In this document: piece after piece, positions 24,501 through 34,260 of the stretch
Position numbering within the stretch: the first letter of the stretch is position 1
Layout: every line of letters starts with the position of its first letter
Assembly (NCBI GenBank): GCA_029582265.1
Contig: CM055819.1
Location: 29,303,164-29,367,163, forward strand
Direction of reading: 5' to 3'
From: Zoroaster sp. YZ-2022
Taxonomy: Eukaryota; Echinodermata; Asteroidea; Forcipulatida; Zoroasteridae
Length of the DNA: 64,000 nucleotides
The notes under the pieces: model-generated
What the model was told of the DNA's origin: nothing
Database searches by the model: none
What the model saw: only the letters and a program-made list of their open reading frames with translations
Translations under genes and position numbers: made by a program

Positions 24501-27500
24501 GAAAATACTTTAAACTTTTTTTTTTTTTTTTTTAATTATCTATATGCAATTTTGTTGATGATACATGTATTTCTTTCTTAAGAAGATCCAAAACTTGTAA
24601 GAAAACTTTGGTTTTCAACAAATATTTTTGAAACCATTTAAAGTATGAATGAAGTTGTTCATAACTGTCTGTACTATTTAAATCTTCAGATACAACATAG
24701 GCCTATACCAGTATTCAGTAAATCAACTTGTTTTTCCTCGAATTTAATTAACTGTCATGACATTGATTTACCAGATCATTCTTATGTGTTCATTGTGTAG
24801 GTGTGATCACTGGTTAACCACAGAACTGAAGAACAAGACAAGTCAAGAAGTAGGTTGATTTCATTTTACATAGCCAAAACATGAACACTAAATCAAAAAG
24901 GGAAGGTATTACATTGGTATTTGGTAATGCACGTTCATTTCAACCCTTTAGTTTCCAAGGAAAGTATCATAAAAACTAACCTGTGAAAAACTTGATCACA
25001 ATAGGTGCTCACGTTTTTAAGAAAACACAATAAGTGCTCACATTTACATACCTTATCCCGACCGGTGGTTCATCCATTGTGTCATTACACAGTCGGCCTT
25101 GGTATATGTCTTAACTGCACCAATTAGGACAGCCATTTTACCATGGGAGGGGGGAGGAGTAATCAAGAGAGAGAGAAGTAGGGGGATTGGAACTGGACCA
25201 TTACTTGCTCTTGTGTCATTTTCATTGATTGTAGGACGGTTAATGAATAAATTATGTATTTGTACTTTTATATTGCTCTTTTCATGCATTTTTATGTATT
25301 TTTATGTTTTACCTTTGTAAAGCGCTTTGAGATCATCGTTGATGTAAGGCGCTCTATAAGAATTCATTATTATTCAATATCCTTATCATTTGTTGTGGTT
25401 TGAAGGTTGTAGAAGAATTCCATATCAATCTACAGTACTTGATTGATAATGTGTTCATTCATGGATCTGATGTCGCTCTCTTTCACGATGACCATCCCAT
25501 AATATTCATCTTTGGAGGAGGGCTTACATCTAAGCAGTTTAAAGGTATGGAATTACTTCTTTAAAAAACAATTTTTTTTTTGAGTGAACAAAGAAATTGA
25601 CTGAGGCCGGACTCGAACATCCAACCTCTGGATTAGCTGTTATTCATTCTGCTATAGCTGGCTCCCATAGATCAATACCTTTGTTCTGGGGGCGCTAGTC
25701 ATGAAGCCATTAAACCCATGTAATTGTGTATGTAGCCATTGGACTTGGATTATTTATTTATTTATTCACATTCATTTAAGATAGTTCTTATTAACCCTCC
25801 TACAATCAGTGCAATTTTTGAAACGACCCATTCAGGCCACTCCAAGCCATTAGCTGTTGCCAGTGGCCTCCTATGGTTACCCTTCTGTGCACTGTCACAC
25901 CACTGAGATTGCAGGGTAAGGTGGTCTCCCATTAACCCTCCTACAATCAGTGCAATTTTTGAAACGACCCATTCAGGCCACTCCAAGCCATTAGCTGTTG
26001 CCAGTGGCCTCCTATGGTTACCCATCTGTGCACTGTCACACCACTGAGATTGCAGGGTAAGGTGGTCTCCCATTAACCCTCCTACAATCAGTGCAATTTT
26101 TGAAACAACCCATTCAGGCCACTCCAAGCCATTAGCTGTTGCCAGTGGCCTCCTATGGTTGCCCTTCTGTGCACTGTCACACCACTGAAATTGCAATGGT
26201 CTCCCATCTATACATTGCAGGCCATACTAATATGTTCAAACATTTACAGTGGCCTTGGGTGACACACAGTTGATTTTGTAAGATTACTTGGAAAGGACAG
26301 CAGGCTTGTACATGTATGTACTGAAGGTTGCTAAAGAACAGAATTTAGTGGATCGGAGTGGCCTCCATGTGTAGGAGGGTTAAGTTTTCTGCTCATCTGA
26401 AATCTTCAATTAATTGACAATGAGAAGCAACTCTTTGTTAGAAATAAGTTATTGTATCATGTTCATCCATTATTGTTAAGACTTATACTTCTCTCTCTCC
26501 ATTTACACAGATTTACTTTCCAAGCCCCTCAGCCTCCCTCCAGACATGGCCACCCCCATCTGGATTGGTAGCTACCTGAACTTTGCCTCTAATCCTGTAC
26601 TGTGGGATGAATGGGGTGGACTACTCAATGGTACTTTTGGGTGGGCTCCATTTATTGAGAAGCCGACCCCATCAAGTCTGTCTGAGTGGGATTACTATGG
26701 AACATTGGAAGATGCTGTGCAGTATCAGGTAGAAAATCAAGTGTAATTATTCTAGTCCAAGAAAAGAAAAAAAACATTATTTCCTAATTCAGTTAGGAAA
26801 CTAGTTGTAAACAAAGAGGGAAGCATTCTTTGACAAAATTAACAAATCAAAATTCTACAAAGATTTAATGAAAATATGATGAGAAAATATATTTGGTATC
26901 AACTCAATAGGACAGGAATGGATAGAGGAATTTTCCATACTATATACATAGTTAGCCCCTCTGGCATTCAAAGTTTCACTCTGTGTTGTGTGTACATATG
27001 GATGTACCATACGTACAATGCACATTCGACTACGTCTACTGGAAGTCAAAAGGAATGGAGGTATAAGGCATTTGTTTATCTATGGAAACATAGAATGCAA
27101 CCAATGGACTCTCAGCTGTGATACACAGTATTTTTAAAAGTATATTTCAAAATAATCAAAGTTGCTACCTTTGAGATAGATGACAATTTCTTTCTTTCCT
27201 TTGCTTCAGAGAAATCTGAGCATGTTTGGCAATGATTGTGTGAGGCGCGGTTCGTGCGTACTCTGGTGTGGATCAGTATCCCCCGGGTTTGATAACCGAG
27301 GATGTGCTGGATGGGGAAGAAGTCTCCGCTATCTACCACAATGGGATCTACAGACACATCACAGGTAGGTTGATCTTTCTACCATGTTGGGCTGGATCAC
27401 TATCTCCTGGGTTTGATAACCGAGGATGTGCTGGATGGGGAAAGAAGTCTCCGCTATCTACCATGATGGGATCTACAGACACGTCACAGGTAGGTTGATC

Positions 27501-30500
27501 TTTCTACTATGATGGGCTTTGCTTTCAACTGCTAGTTTTAGTGCAGTTTACATCATAGTTTGACGCAGTTTCAACGAGTTGATCCCACCAACAAACCTGC
27601 CTCATCGATCACTGGAATCTATTAGACCTCTGTCCTCTTCCCTTCCTTCCCCCATCTCCACCCTTTCCTCCCTTATCCCATCCTCCATCCTCCCGCTTTC
27701 CTTCCATCATCCTCGATCCCCTCCCCATCCTCCCACTTTCGTTCCCCATCCCCCTTTCCTTCAACCCATCCCCCTTTCCTTCCCCATCCCCCTTTCTTTC
27801 CCCATCCCATCCTCCCCTTCCCCCATCCTCCCACTATCCTCCCCCATCCTTCCCACTATCCTCCCCCATCCTTCCCATCCTCCCACCATCCTCCCACTTT
27901 CCTCCCACTTTCCTTTCCCATCTTCTCATTTCCTTTCCCCATCCTCTCATTTCCTTTCCCCATCCTCTCATTTCCTTTCCCCATCCTCTCATTTCCTTTC
28001 CCCATCCCCTCTTTCCTTTCCCTATCCCCCTCCTCCCACTTTCCTTCCCCCACTTTCCTTCCCCCACTTTCCTTCCCCCACTTTCCTTCCCCCATCCTCC
28101 TCTCCCCTTTCTCCGTTCTTCCTTGTACTCTTGTAGTCTTCTAATATCATTCTTACACCTTCCATCGTTACTACAGGAATACCTACGATGCTCAGTGGCA
28201 GTTCTACGTTGGTCTAGCCTCCTCTCCAGACGTTATCATTATACCAACAATGAATGACTTCCCAGGTAACGTCTACTCTATTCCATCATTTTCTATGAAA
28301 GAGTTTGCACTTCATCAATTTCATTTTGCTTTTTCATTTTATTTTCTTGTATTTTACAACCAGTATTGGATCCAACATTTGGCAAACATGATGGCTTACC
28401 CTACCAAATGACCAAATGACCAAAACATTTGCCAGGACTTAAATTTTTTTTATTATCAACGTTAACCAGTTCGCACTGGGAATAAAAAAGTTTTTCCGAA
28501 AGCCGTGGCGGGTTTATTTTTACCGCACAAACACGACCAATGGTGCTCACCAGAGCGTGACCGGGGAGACCGCGTCTTTTAACGTATGCTTATGGCTCGT
28601 TGCCACGTCGACCGGGAATCTATACAAATATTCCCGAGAATCCTGTGGCGTGTTTAGATGCTCTCTGATCCGCTGTCAAAAAAAAAATTGCGTGTATACA
28701 CGGCCTCAGACGCGAACTGGTTAAATCCTTCCCTCTGGAGAAGCAGCAAGTATCCTGTCACAATAGCCGGCTGGGTACATCAATACCCATGCGATGCACA
28801 AATGAAATTGAGTTGAGCTCATCTTGAACTCCTATCGGGCTTATTAAATAATAACATCCACCCTGATTTTATCTCTTTTAAAGAAGCAACAACAATTCTC
28901 CCCATCAGTGCGACCTTTGACACATTATACAGCACAGCGAGACTATCGGCTAAATGGAAGAATATTAGTAACGACCTTTCTGGAGTGACCTTACCCACTG
29001 AATGGTTTAGTCTCTATAACCAGGCGTTATTCTACCAACGCACTCCAGGGCTTAATGGTAAGGATTAAGATGATTATATAGATTTCAATGAGCTGGATTC
29101 ATTTACTGCTTGATAAAAAAAATAGTCTTTCTTTAAAACCATTTTTTTTTTTTCATTTTCTAAATTATTCCATCGAAGAAATTCCAGCAGTAGTTTAAAT
29201 ATGACTGCTTCTAAAAGGTTTAATTTACTTGTTAGAATCAGAGAAATCAATAGATTGAAATGAGAGACATTGAAGATGTATTGTTAATTTTAATCAGAAT
29301 GATGTTTTCTGGGTACGACTTTAAAAAACTGCATCCAACCTGGAGAGGGATGGGCGCCGCCAGGTTTAATTGCCCAAGACACACCACATGATGATCGTCT
29401 GTGGTGCCCCAACGACCCTCCGGGGTTATGGGATAGGTGAAGGTGAAGAAGGTTTTCATTTTGTTCTACGCCGACGTGTGTATACCACTGTATATTCGGT
29501 GCTTTCTGAGTGTCTGAGAAAAAAAACTTCACAGGCGACTCGGGCGGGATTCAAACTTACGACCTCCTGCTTACTAGTGCAGACGTCTTAACCTCTCAAC
29601 CACCGAGCTTGCACGATGACGATTGGCCGGCTAGAATCCTATATGTGGCCCGCTCTACAAAAAAGGGTATTATGTTGCACAAATAAAAAAATTAGTTATA
29701 TATGTAGTTGAATTGGTCACATTACAAGCTTTAATTTGGTACAGGTTTGACCCCTGTGGCATTTTGCATTCTGGAGATATATTAATAATTTGCATATTCA
29801 TATTTTACAATGTAACGAAGATACTTTCAGAGATACAGCCCTTTAAACATACTAAGTGGAAAAAGAAATGAGCTAAAAATAAACTCTCCTGAATGCCCAT
29901 AGCAACAGTTATGTTATTGATAGCGGGTGTTAAAACCGTATCACTATGAAAGCATAACATTGGTGGTTTTTTCCCTCTAAAACGGACAAAGAGTAAAACA
30001 AAAGACGAAAACAATGCACACAAAAACGTTTGTTTTTTCATCTTTATTCATCAATATTAATATTTCTGAAAATAAATTATGAAAATATTGATATTATAGA
30101 AGCCAACAAACCAAAAAAAAAAAAATCAGTTTATGAAGATTTGTTCACCCGTCTCCACATAGAACAGCCCTTTACGTGTAATAGCATAGCGCGACTTAAT
30201 ACCCTTTTTCGTAGAGCGGGTCACATATAGCAGCGGGATCTGCGATATTTATAGGTTGATGAAATTCTTGCATTGGGTGATAAACAGACACTCAGAAAGC
30301 TGTCGGTGTTGGGCAAAAATAAATTTTAAAGTTTATCGCATGATGCAATAAATGATGTTTTCCTTTGCAAAAAGAAAACTGGAATGCCACATTTCATAAA
30401 ATTTTTGTGAGAAGCATTTTTTTTTTTTTTCCAATTAATAATGTCTTTATGATGTCTTTATGATGGTTCCGGACAAAATTATTTTTTTATTCTTAAAATT

Positions 30501-33500
30501 ATCTAAATACTGTTTTCCTTTATAAAAAAATTAAATAGCAATGTTCCAATTGAAGCAAAAATTGCTAGTAAAATAACAAAAACATAAGTGGTTCTTAGAA
30601 TCTTAAAATCTGAAAAAATTTCTTTTGAAATTTCAGTTACTTATATCATCTTTGCTCTTGAGAAGACGGCTTCAATGATCAATGAGATGCTGTACACCAG
30701 AGCATCTTCCTATATACAAATTATAAGGTAGGACTCTGTTATTGGAATATTTGGTTGGGCAATAGTGCTGATTCAAATTGAGCAGAATACTCAAAAATAT
30801 TGTCATAGTAACATGCATACACTTTTATTGAAAATGTTCAGACACTTTGGACACATTTAATTGATAAGCTGATGTGTATCTGGAGTGCAATGGTCGAGCG
30901 GTTTAGTGCATCAGATTTGTGTTCTGATGGCTGAGTCGTCAGAGTGTGGGTTTGAATCCCAAACGCGACCGTGGTGCTTGTGTCCTTGAGCAAGACACTT
31001 CATCATAATTGCTTCTCTCCACCCAGGGGGTAAATGGGTACCTGTGAGGGCAGAGTTGGTTGTTGTGTTTGATTATCCCTATATGCACCGAAATGGCAGC
31101 AATTGAGCTGTATACTCCCCAGGGAGCTGAGATGGTTTCAGGAATGATTTATGAGCCTGATGAGCAGGGGGTAATAATGTTAATACGCCTTGAGCACCAG
31201 TTTGGTGGATACGTGAACCATATAAGTCCACATTATTATTATTAATATTATTATTACAAGATGCATGTGGTCATATGCATGTAATTATGCAAAATGATGT
31301 CATTCAGAATGAGCACTTTTGGGGTATATTCCTTCCTGGATCCTCACAAGGGGCTACTACTACTCCCCATAGGGTTCAGGGACCCCGAGGTGGGCCCCTT
31401 GACCCCACGCCATAATTACACAAATGGACCATCCTAAACAAATGTGACCCACTCCATCGAAATGAGGAATGTCCCCCAACACATGTTTCCGTGTAATGGA
31501 CTTCCAAAGTTCACAAAACGTACATGACTGCATTATTACATTATCAATTTATCACATCCTAACACAGGAATGAAATGAACCAAAAATGAATGTTTGGCAT
31601 CATCAGAAAGCCCATTAAGTTGATATCCATATCTCAAAATTTGCAATTTGGGAGACATTCCTGATTTTGATGAAGCGGGTCACAAATTTTTGTGAAGCAC
31701 ATGATAGCAATGGTGACAGTCCTATTAAACAAAAACGTTGTATTTCTGTAATTGTAGCTCTATAACGTACTATTGAATCTGAATTTGTACTTCTGCAGGA
31801 AAGATTTACAGAACCTTGAAACTCGGCTGAAAGTCATCAACATGACCTTTGCTACACCCAGCAGTGACCTGTATCCTACCATCAAACCAACCATAGTGGA
31901 AGGATCATATGCCATCAGTAAATCCAATGGATTATACCTCGCTATGAATGAAACAAAAGCAGCCGTACTGAGAGCCTCAAATTTTAAGGTGAAAAATCTG
32001 AGTTTCTGGCTAATTTGTAAGGGAAATTTAGAAATTTTAGGGACAATGATATTCTCCCTACTTTCGTAGGAAATCCTACCTTTTTGATTTTGAAAATCAT
32101 ACCAAGATCAAAAACAGTTTCCTTGCTATACGTGGCTATAGAGGTAAACCGCTATAGGCTAGTATATGCCTAATGATAATGGCAAACATATTTCCTACCT
32201 TTTCATTTTCTCACAATATCATCCACTGTCACAATGAGGATGGTTACAACTTTGGTTGGCTACCCTGCTTGTATGGAAGAAGCGCTCGACTAAATATGAA
32301 CTACATGGTGTGCCATGGTCGAGCGGTTTAGTGCATCGGATTTGTGTTCTGATGGCTGAGTCGTCAGAATGCGGGTTCGAATCCCAACTGCGACCATGGT
32401 GCTTGTGTCCTTGAGCAAGACACTTTACCATAATTGCTTCTCTCCACCAAGAGGTAAATGGGTACCTGTGAGGGCAGAGTTGGTTGTTGTGTTTGATTAG
32501 CCCTATATGCGCTGTAATGGCAGCAATTGAGCTGTATACTCCCCAGGGAGCTGAGATAGTTTCAGGAATGATTTATGCACCTGATGAGCAGGGGTAATAA
32601 TATAATGCGCCTTGAGCACCAGTTTGGTGGATACGTGCACTATATAAGTTCACATTATTATTATTATATTACATTGTAGATGACTGATGTGCAACAGGAG
32701 AGAGTTGCACCGCACACACGATAAACGTACTAACATGAAAAGCAAATCACTCAAGGGATATATTTGCAAAACAAAATTTCTGTAAATCTTTCCATGAGTC
32801 TAATTGTCGCCTAATCATAATCCTTCATATTATACAGGGATTATTGCGATTTCAGTACAATCTACAGCAGAAGCTATTCTCTCATCTCAATGTTTATTCT
32901 TCTTCATTGAGACGAAATACACCTATAAGAAGAGAACGTGTAGCATTGAGATACAGACAAGGTTATGATATCGATGAGATATTTGTCAGATATGGTAATT
33001 TTGCCGAGGTTTGTGACATCATGGTGAACAAGTCAGGTGAGAGATTTTAGAAGAAAAGTTGCTGTTTTTTAAACTGTAGTGTAATGTGGTTTATTCAATT
33101 ATTTTAGACTTCAACCTAGAACTTTGCCATCTAGCTAGCTGGCTGGCCAGCTAGTTTGTTGACGGGCTGTCTTACTGACTGACTGGTTGGCCAGCCGGCC
33201 AATCGGCTGGCTGACTGACAGGTTGGCAGGCTGACAAACCAACTGACTGGCCAATTGGCTGACAAACTGACTGGCTGACGGACTGGTTGGCTGGCTGACA
33301 AACCGACTGACTGTCAACTGGCTGGCTGAAGAACTGGTTGGCTGGCTGACAAACCGACTGACTGTCAACTGGCTGGTTGACTGACTGGTTGGCTGGCTGA
33401 TAAACCATCCGACTAGCCAACTGGCTGGCTGACTGACTGGTTGGCTGGCTGACAAACTGACTGGCTGACTGACTGACTGGTCAACTGGCTGACAAACTGA

Positions 33501-34105
33501 CTGACTGGCTGACAAACCGACTGACTGGCCGGTTGGCTGGCTGACAAACCGACTGACTGTCAACTGGCTGGTTGACTGACTGGTTGGCTGGCTGATAAAC
33601 CATCCGACTAGCCAACTGGCTGGCTGACTGACTGGTTGGCTGGCTGACAAACTGACTGGCTGACAAACTGACTGACTGGCTGACAAACCGACTGACTGGC
33701 CGGTTGGCTGGCTGACAAACGATTGACTGGCCAACTGGCTGATAAACTGACTGACTGATGGCCAACTGGCTGGCTGTGACTGGCTTGTTTACTAACTGAC
33801 TGGCTTGTTTACTGACAGATTGGCTTGTTTACTGACTGACTGGCTTGCTTGGAGCTGACGTACTTGCTATACGTTGCGGGTTGGCTTCTTAATGTTGTTT
33901 ACATTTTACTGAATTTTGACAGTTTCATTTTATTTGTGATTTAGATATCTGGCAGTCAGCTGTGGTAGCTTTACATAAAGTCAACCAAGCCTGGGATCAC
34001 AGTGCGGAACATTCTTCAGATCTATACTTTGTTGCTGACGGTCCGTTCTTACTACAAAATATCTCTGTAGAATTTCAAGTTATCTCAGTCAAACAGAGTC
34101 TGTGA
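18580..34105 (+). CDS. Secreted glycoside-hydrolase-like protein (GH99/GH71-like), 15 exons, 649 aa
   Basis: Exons read from GT-AG sites: 18580-18699, 19617-19690, 20322-20466, 22351-22407, 23768-23856, 24801-24849, 25406-25544, 26511-26728, 27210-27364, 28177-28265, 28884-29057, 30637-30727, 31799-31988, 32838-33036 and 33945-34105 (TGA). All intron phases agree and the total, 1950 nt, is a multiple of three. The start is the first ATG after an in-frame stop at 18496. Residues 12-28 form a hydrophobic signal peptide; about ten N-glycosylation sequons (for example N73, N136, N173) support secretion. GIDGFLLEW (124-132), SVSPGFDNR (319-) and MNDFPEATTILP (374-385) match barrel motifs of GH99/GH71-like glycosidases, where the last is normally NxxxEGTxIEP; here the final acid is Leu, so activity is uncertain. 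Residues ~400-649 are unrecognised, perhaps a beta-rich domain. No close family name or substrate can be given. Confidence 0.8.
18700..19616 (+). other. Intron 1 with minisatellite relative of the 50.8-51.1 kb array
   Basis: CTCTTTGCTAAAGTG..AGGATT..GGAGGATTGAGGTTA occurs twice at 18757-18850, and a further unit with TTATGTGTAAGCAAATGGGCC lies at 19045-19068. The same words occur in inverted orientation at 50820-51075. Otherwise the intron shows nothing notable. Confidence 0.6.
20130..20205 (-). ncRNA. Hammerhead-ribozyme-like motif (Penelope/retrozyme type), degenerate
   Basis: On the minus strand the order is CTGCAGA, a stem II (ATCGG with CTGAT), GAAA, then CGTCGAGG / CCTCGGTG pairing as stem III and a GTC-type cleavage triplet. 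A hammerhead core needs CUGANGA; here CTGCAGA has lost one core base, so activity is unlikely. Penelope-like elements of animals commonly carry such motifs. A related, better-preserved word lies at 34957-35030. Intron 2 location. Confidence 0.4.
20733..21612 (+). repeat. 90-bp tandem repeat, about 10 copies, in intron 3
   Basis: TGGTGGTTCATTGGGTTACC recurs at 20941, 21031, 21121, 21211, 21301, 21391 and 21481, a period of exactly 90 bp. Because 90 is a multiple of three, long frames stay open on both strands (up to 283 codons) without being genes. Unit-to-unit differences cluster at CCGGTGTCATCAGTGGGA/CAGTCAGA. Confidence 0.93.
21623..21909. mobile_element. TTAA-type element rich in GTCAAAA motifs (copy 1)
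   Basis: The right end is GGAGGAGGG followed by TTAA (21910-21913). The left end is CCCGCCTAC preceded by ATAA, a probable decayed TTAA. The body carries many GTCAAAA/TTTTGAC words in both orientations and is repeated inverted at 41463-41750. The CCC terminus and TTAA target are piggyBac-like. Confidence 0.68.
21925..22222 (-). mobile_element. Deu-like SINE, internally deleted, in intron 3
   Basis: On the minus strand CCATGGTCAAGCGGTTTAG (A box region) and GGGTTCGAATCC (B box) are followed by AATTGCTTCTCTCCACCCAG and a GTAAATGGGTACC block. The 3' part has GCCTTGATG..GTGCGCTTTATAAGAATT and a (TTA)n tail. The piece with CCTTGAGCAAGACACTT, present in other copies, is missing. Confidence 0.8.
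22852..23262. repeat. 37-bp minisatellite, 11 units, in intron 4
   Basis: GAAGCTGCAGTCCTCCAAGG followed by GACCCTCGCCNATCTAT repeats 11 times with few changes. It is flanked by CTCGCCCGGAAAA on both sides (about 22813 and 23260). Confidence 0.92.
23336..23690. repeat. 171-bp tandem duplication in intron 4
   Basis: AACTTTAATTGTTAACTC through GGATAGCTTGCA occurs twice with 171-bp offset. The second copy has an ~11-bp insertion in its GTGTGAAG tract. Confidence 0.88.
24113..24457. mobile_element. Possible MITE in intron 5
   Basis: TTATATCGTCGTGTG at the left faces CAGATGACGATATTA at the right, and GGTCATAAGCAAT (about 24163) faces ATTGCTTACGACCTT (about 24358). The inverted ends are imperfect and no target duplication is clear. 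Confidence 0.45.
24899..25015. repeat. Fragment of AAAGGGAAGG MITE family in intron 6
   Basis: AAGGGAAGGTATTACATTGG through GGTGCTCACGTTTTTAAGAA matches the left half of the element at 36259-36595. The right half is absent. Confidence 0.75.
25315..25378. repeat. L2/SINE-type 3' tail remnant in intron 6
   Basis: TTGTAAAGCGCTTTGAGATC, then GGCGCTCTATAAGAATT and an ATTATTATT tract, is the classic 3' tail of L2-like LINEs and of SINEs that borrow it. The body is not recognisable. Confidence 0.65.
25600..25668 (-). repeat. tRNA-like remnant in intron 7
   Basis: On the minus strand GGTTGGATGTTCGAGTCCGG contains a B-box-like GTTCGAGTCC, preceded by CTAATCCAGAGG. The upper half does not fold as a full tRNA, so it is probably a SINE head or a tRNA pseudogene. 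Confidence 0.35.
25795..26379. mobile_element. TTAA-flanked element with three 141-bp internal repeats
   Basis: CCCTCCTAC opens the element after TTAA (25791-25794), and GTAGGAGGG closes it before TTAA (26380-26383). Inside, TTAACCCTCCTACAATCAGT recurs at 25791, 25932 and 26073, a 141-bp period, so the left TIR and its TTAA are copied in each unit. The 144-codon minus-strand frame over it exists because 141 is a multiple of three. The CCC end and TTAA suggest a piggyBac-like non-autonomous element. Confidence 0.82.
27275..27515 (+). repeat. 124-bp tandem duplication of the 3' half of exon 9 with its splice donor
   Basis: The exon 9 stretch from GGGTTTGATAACCGAGGATG to CACAGGTAGGTTGATCTTTC is repeated 124 bp downstream (27391-27515). 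The second copy has an extra A in GGGGAAAGAAG and no acceptor in front of it, and frame 1 meets TAG between the copies. It is a decayed exon echo, with an intact GTAGGT donor at 27489. Confidence 0.85.
27600..28125. repeat. Pyrimidine-rich CCCATCCTCCCACTTTCCTT tract in intron 9
   Basis: Irregular repeats of CCCCATCCTCTCATTTCCTTT and CCTTCCCCCACTTT run for about 500 bp with almost no purine runs on this strand. Long open frames on both strands are artefacts of composition. Confidence 0.9.
28466..28720. mobile_element. 255-bp TTAA-flanked MITE in intron 10
   Basis: TTAA (28462-28465) is followed by CCAGTTCGC, and GCGAACTGG precedes TTAA (28721-28724). The inside is GC-rich compared with its surroundings. 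The TTAA target fits piggyBac-like or Kolobok-like mobilisation. Confidence 0.82.
29365..29625 (-). mobile_element. Second tRNA-derived SINE type in intron 11
   Basis: Minus strand: GCTCGGTGGTTGAGAGGTTA (A-box-like) and GTAAGTTTGAATCCCGCC (B-box) form a tRNA-like head; the body contains GGTCGTTGGGGCACCACAGA. It lacks the Deu-like words of the other SINEs. The 3' boundary is uncertain. Confidence 0.6.
29640..30229. mobile_element. 590-bp Tc1/mariner-like MITE in intron 11
   Basis: TATATGTGGCCCGCTCTACA, then AAAAAGGGTATTA, opens the segment; the inverted partner ends TCACATATA at 30229. The TIR is about 38 bp with four differences. Outermost TA dinucleotides allow a TA target. No transposase is present. 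Confidence 0.8.
30885..31256 (+). mobile_element. Deu-like SINE with L2-type tail, intron 12
   Basis: A tRNA-like head has an A-box region TGGTCGAGCGGTTTAGTGC (30891) and a B box GGGTTTGAATCCC (30948). The centre CCTTGAGCAAGACACTT, AATTGCTTCTCTCCACCC, GTAAATGGGTACCTG (30988-31051) resembles the Deu domain shared by deuterostome SINEs. The 3' end CGCCTTGAGCACCAGTTTGG, TGGATACGTG and a TTATTATT tail parallels the 3' end of the LINE at 636-720. Confidence 0.88.
31440..31687. mobile_element. ~245-bp MITE in intron 12
   Basis: AAATGTGACCCACTCCATCG, then AATGAGGAATGTCCCCCA, faces an inverted partner ending GCGGGTCACAAAT. The TIR is about 38 bp with six differences. TGTGACCC is shared with the 29640 element, so they may be related. 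Confidence 0.75.
32305..32672 (+). mobile_element. Deu-like SINE, intron 13
   Basis: It has the same order as the copy at 30885: A box TGGTCGAGCGGTTTAGTGC, B box GGGTTCGAATCCC, CCTTGAGCAAGACACTTTAC, GTAAATGGGTACCTG, CGCCTTGAGCACCAGTTTGG and TATATAAGTTCACATTATTA. The two lie in the same orientation 1.4 kb apart. Confidence 0.88.
33125..33862. repeat. GACTGGCTGGCTGACAAAC-type simple repeat in intron 14
   Basis: Irregular 4-bp-based repeats (CTGA, CTGG, TTGG) with higher-order blocks: a stretch with CAACTGGCTGGTTGACTGAC and GATAAACCATCCGACTAGCC occurs at 33365-33420 and again at 33560-33615. The 199-codon minus frame rich in SQPVS is a repeat artefact. Confidence 0.9.
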
Positions 34106-34260
34106 ATTCTGTCATGATTCTAATCTGTTGAATATTAGACGACAGCTTTAAAGTGTGCTGTGTTGAAGAACAGTCATGATGTCCATTCTGTTGAAGAACA
34201 GTCATGATGTACAGTCTGTTGAAGAACAGTCATGATGTACAGTCTGTTGGAGATAGTCAG
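34106..34260 (+). repeat. 28-bp repeat in the presumed 3' UTR
   Basis: GTTGAAGAACAGTCATGATG plus TACAGTCT recurs three to four times starting 58 bp after the stop codon. If the 3' UTR extends here it would be in the mature mRNA. Confidence 0.7.

Noticed and set aside
25762..26196. 144-codon minus frame with three 47-residue repeats
   Set aside because: Each 141-bp unit of the TTAA element stays open by arithmetic; there are no known domains.
27579..28136. 185-codon Pro/Ser-rich frame and minus Gly/Lys-rich frames
   Set aside because: Explained by the pyrimidine-rich low-complexity tract in intron 9.
29575..29620. tRNA gene candidate on the minus strand
   Set aside because: A and B boxes are present but the acceptor stem does not close and a SINE body follows, so it was listed as a SINE head.
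33135..33765. 199-codon minus frame rich in SQPVSQPAS
   Set aside because: Product of the CTGACTGG-type simple repeat; no start context or conservation evidence, and within intron 14.
33125..33862. CRISPR-like regular repeats
   Set aside because: The repeats are contiguous and irregular without unique spacers, and the genome is eukaryotic.
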